Below, one piece after another: positions 61,604 through 64,000 of a DNA stretch of 64,000 nucleotides. The position numbers were made by a program, and so were the translations under genes. Location of the stretch: positions 159,260,817 through 159,324,816 of the forward strand of contig CM061132.1 of NCBI GenBank assembly GCA_030789695.1, in the 5' to 3' direction. Under the pieces are notes generated by a model. That model was not told the origin of the DNA, did not search any database, and worked only from the letters and a program-made list of their open reading frames with translations. Each line of letters opens with the position of its first letter. The stretch's first letter is position 1. This DNA is from Scilla litardierei. Its lineage: Eukaryota; Streptophyta; Magnoliopsida; Asparagales; Asparagaceae.

Positions 61604-62058
61604 TTAGCAACTTTATTCATATAACTCAACAGTTACGATATTGGATTACAGAATTTATCCAAACATAAAAACTCTAATGAAAACAACCATAAGATATCTA
61701 ACAACTCACCACGGGTAGGGAATCCTAGTATTTAAAATTCCGTGATAACCTTGAACTTTTCCGTCGAGTGGGGTCTATATATATCTTTTTAAGGGACTTC
61801 AATGTTGGTGTTAATCGGCGAATTTCCTCCTCCCACTCTTGGTTTTCCATGGTAGCATCCCCATCAAACTCCTCCATCCCCTCATCCTTATAGTCTGCAT
61901 CAGCATCATCCTCGTAGCCAACATTATCAAGATCATCTACGCGAACATCTTCTGTAGGGCCCACAGAGGATGTACCACCAAACTCCACAATACCTGCATT
62001 AGTGGTCTCAGCATCAATAGTTAAGGGACCTCCGCCTGTAGCTGAAGGAACTCCAGTA
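61604..62058 (-). pseudogene. 3' end of an unidentified gene: acidic C-terminus plus 3' untranslated region with AATAAA
   Basis: On the minus strand an open frame enters from about 62058 without an ATG. It reads through a Thr/Gly-rich start and a strongly acidic middle (VDDLDNVGYEDDADADY) to WEEEIRRLTPTLKSLKK and the basic end RRKSSRLSRNFKY, with a stop at about 61725. About 110 bp of AT-rich sequence follows, with AATAAA at 61618-61613, and the segment ends about 10 bases later at a TA repeat. This layout is that of a last exon and 3' untranslated region. No family is recognised and no poly(A) tract remains. It lies between the Helitron end and the second MITE, flanked by microsatellites. 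Confidence 0.5.
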
Positions 62059-62140
62059 TATGTATGTATATATATATATATGTGTGTATATATGTATATA
62101 TGTATGTATGTATGTATGTATGTGTATATATGTGTGTGTG
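62059..62140. repeat. TATG/TG microsatellite
   Basis: Interrupted TA, TATG and TG repeats leading into the second MITE. They resemble the repeat tract in front of the first MITE. Confidence 0.9.
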
Positions 62141-62145
62141 TATGG

Positions 62146-62308
62146 GATTAATGGGTATCATACGCCATATGAGGGGGTCTCTCATATTCCCTCTCACATA
62201 AAGGGGGCAAGTACAACAAGTACAAACCCATGTGGGCTTGTACTTGCCCCATTTATGTAAGAGGGCATATGAGAGACCCTCTCATATGGCGTATGATACC
62301 CATTATTC
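62146..62308. mobile_element. 163-bp palindromic MITE, copy 2
   Basis: Same length and fold as 47228-47390. The ends GATTAATGGGTATCATACGC and GCGTATGATACCCATTATTC pair almost perfectly. The pairing is slightly better than in copy 1, which has GCTATCC in place of GATACCC. A TA run follows directly. Confidence 0.92.
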
Positions 62309-62333
62309 TATATATATATATATATATATATAT

Positions 62334-62818
62334 GAATATGATATTTGTGGTGGAGTATATCTCTGTAATATACTCGTGTGTGTGCAGCTGCAGCTATTGT
62401 TATAGCTACTATTTTAGATACTTATGTGAATATAGGTCGGAATGTTGATATTATAAGTATATACGATTGCGGATGGTTGACCTATAGGCTGTATGTTTAG
62501 GAAAGCTATTGTATTGTGCGAGATGCATGTAGTGTGTATGTACCTAGCGTGTGTTATAGGTATATTATGTGTGAACCTCTGTGCTCTGCTTAGGTATGAG
62601 TAGGTATGTGAGAGGAAGCATAGGAGCTTATGCTTGCCTATGGTACTCTATGTATATAGGTGGTAACCTGTGAACTACATACATATTCATATGTATGGTT
62701 GCGAACATGTACGCGCGTACATGTTTTTGGGTTCCTATGCTGCTGCATGGGTATATATGTGTGTAATGATATGGGTTATATCTGAAGGTATTGGTTGTGC
62801 TTTTTTTAGTATGTCATG
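62334..62818 (+). mobile_element. Element B internal region 4, right part (truncated)
   Basis: From GATATTTGTGGTGGAGTATATC onwards the sequence follows the B interior (compare 19930-20410), including the 22-bp palindrome at 62704-62725. It breaks off at TATGTCATG, about 700 bp before the expected polypurine tract. Confidence 0.85.
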
Positions 62819-62826
62819 GGTGAATA

Positions 62827-63148
62827 TTGGAGTTGGAGGCCGCTTTGGCTCAGTTGCTTGGAGTTGCAGGTTTGTGAGGGTGTGTGAGTGACTTGGGAGT
62901 GTTGCTGTAACTTGGGTGAGATGTGAGTTCTTGTACATTTGTGAGATGTGGGTAATGGTGTATATGAGATTTGTATAGGGAAGTTGTATATGAACAATTT
63001 GTATTTATATACATTAGTGATTGAGTTGTTGGTTCTATTTGTGTTTTTAGGTTGCTGGAATGCTACGTGTACTATCCCAGCAGTGTGTATTGAACCTGCT
63101 TGTGTTGAAATTTTGTATTTTCTTTGTAGCACATGCCTCTTCGGGAAG
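62827..63148 (+). repeat. Element B LTR5 fragment
   Basis: Only the right part of a B LTR is present, from TTGGAGTTGGAGGCC (compare 17662) to CTTCGGGAAGACCTGAT (compare 17975). Everything from the end of the interior to this point has been deleted, and the LTR's own last 50 bases are missing. Confidence 0.85.
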
Positions 63149-63154
63149 ACCTGA

Positions 63155-63818
63155 TCGGGAATGCCTCTTCGGGGGTATGGAACTTGATCATCTGATGGAA
63201 GGTTGAGACCACCGCTTCTATGCCATTCAGCAGCGGTCTTCCGATGATCACGTTGTACACCGAGTTGATCTTCACCACCATAAAGTTGGTTAGGCGAGTG
63301 ATTTGTTGATGATACATACCGAGGGTCACCGGCAAAGTGATGATGCATAATATCGGGGCGTGGTGTCCGGTGAACCCCACCAAGGGTCTCGTGCAAGGCG
63401 TCAATTCCACAGATGACATTCTCATCCTTTCCAGTGTTGTGAAGAAGAGTCTGTCGCACGAGCTTTCGGTGTCGACAAGCAACATTTTCACTGCGATCTC
63501 TTTGATGGGGGCCGTGATGACGATGACATCATCGTGCGGTAGTTCTACAACTTTCAGATATTCATCCGAGAAGGAGATAGGAGGCATTGAATCTCTGGGA
63601 CGCTTTCGCCCCACGGATACTGTCATCAACCTCCCAGCGTAGGCGCTTTGGAGAGATGTTGATAGCTTCGGGTGCAGGGGACCTCCCGTTATCATGTTGA
63701 TGATCCCGACGTTGGGGGGTCCTACGGCAACCTCAGAGGACATGGTTGGGTGAGTCGACATGGTCGAGTAGTTCGTCGATCGGGATGTCGACTCGTGGTT
63801 TCCCACAAATGGCGCCAA
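63155..63818 (-). pseudogene. Gypsy-type gag-protease fragment (retropepsin domain)
   Basis: The minus strand carries the protease region of a plant Ty3/Gypsy polyprotein. It reads in order: a short leader-like start near the TTGGCGCCATTTGTGGG motif, GIINMITGG, ISFSDEYLKVVELPHDD, the active-site segment LLVDTESSCDRLFF, LVGFTGHHAPI, LPVTLG, and INSVYNVIIGRPLLNGIEAVVSTF. This order is typical of the retropepsin-like region upstream of reverse transcriptase. The catalytic triad D-T/S-G appears as D-T-E, so the protease is probably dead. Most of the capsid is missing between leader and protease, and reverse transcriptase is absent because the sequence changes to the B LTR fragment near 63150. It is a truncated relic, opposite in strand to the gag relic at 13239. 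Confidence 0.85.
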
Positions 63819-64000
63819 ACGGTTAAGGACAAAATTGACCGGTACAGTTGTCAGGCTGACGTGAACTCAAAGCGCTGAGTTGGAGCCTCGTTAGCAGCTG
63901 GAGTGGGACCATTGGTTGGAGGAACCCGGGTCGAGTGATGATGGTTTGAAGTGTTGCGACCCTCGACCGACCCTTGGGCGACCGTTGTGTTGATCGTTCG
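63819..64000 (-). mobile_element. Leader and LTR junction of the Gypsy fragment
   Basis: On the minus strand this runs into the leader motif GTTTGGCGCCATTTGTGGGA at about 63800-63819, a familiar start of plant Gypsy internal regions. The part to the right is probably the 5' LTR, continuing beyond the window. It resembles 12770-12840. Confidence 0.5.

Noticed and set aside
1..64000. CRISPR arrays, bacterial operons, ribosome binding sites, rRNA or tRNA genes
   Set aside because: None seen. Regular short repeats are microsatellites or minisatellites without unique spacers, and the only tRNA-like match is the 12-nt primer site at 558-569.

Overview
This is nuclear DNA from a flowering plant, and it contains no intact gene. 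The evidence is two gene fragments with plant-specific domain architecture and spliceosomal introns (a group III WRKY factor and a TOPLESS-related corepressor), Helitrons with plant-type ends, plant LTR-retrotransposon signatures, and plant-type LTR promoters. I could not fix the species. The window is a nest of transposons, and most open frames are by-products of low-complexity or GC-rich repeat DNA.

Layout. (1) 1-11753: a minus-strand LTR element, here called D, whose internal part runs off the left edge. Its tRNA-Met primer site is at 558-569 and its LTR starts at 571. That LTR is split by element A (1374-11356, minus strand, 5-bp target duplication ACGGT), a complete LTR element with ~2.95-kb LTRs and a non-coding interior. 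A in turn carries a small Helitron (6032-6529) and a Mutator-like foldback MITE (10956-11342, 9-bp duplication). (2) 11754-15255: decayed retroelement DNA and a broken plus-strand Gypsy gag, interrupted by a hAT element (13948-14569, 8-bp duplication). (3) 15256-47227 and 62334-63148: a tandem array of element B, another non-coding LTR family. The order is LTR1, internal, LTR2, internal, LTR3, internal, LTR4, internal and a piece of a fifth LTR. Nested in it is element C, as a solo LTR (24243-27556) and as a complete element (32759-41177), both at the same site with the same 5-bp duplication ATACT. (4) 47228-62308: a block inside the fourth B internal region, bounded by two copies of one 163-bp palindromic MITE. 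It contains two large Helitron-type segments. The first (from about 47437) carries a splice-ready TOPLESS-related exon. The second (from 55552, ending at 61583) carries a three-exon group III WRKY fragment. (5) 63155-64000: a minus-strand Gypsy fragment with a retropepsin domain.

How it fits together. A, B and C do not code for their own mobility. All three keep a short relic of a polyprotein tail (F-K-x-G-R-M), the same polypurine tract and a similar first stretch of internal sequence, so one autonomous Gypsy (probably chromovirus-like) helper may mobilise all of them. Unequal recombination between long LTRs appears to have made the B array, including a very recent 8,516-bp tandem duplication. 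The Helitrons took up pieces of two transcription-regulator genes. All assignments come from reading the sequence; no database search was possible.
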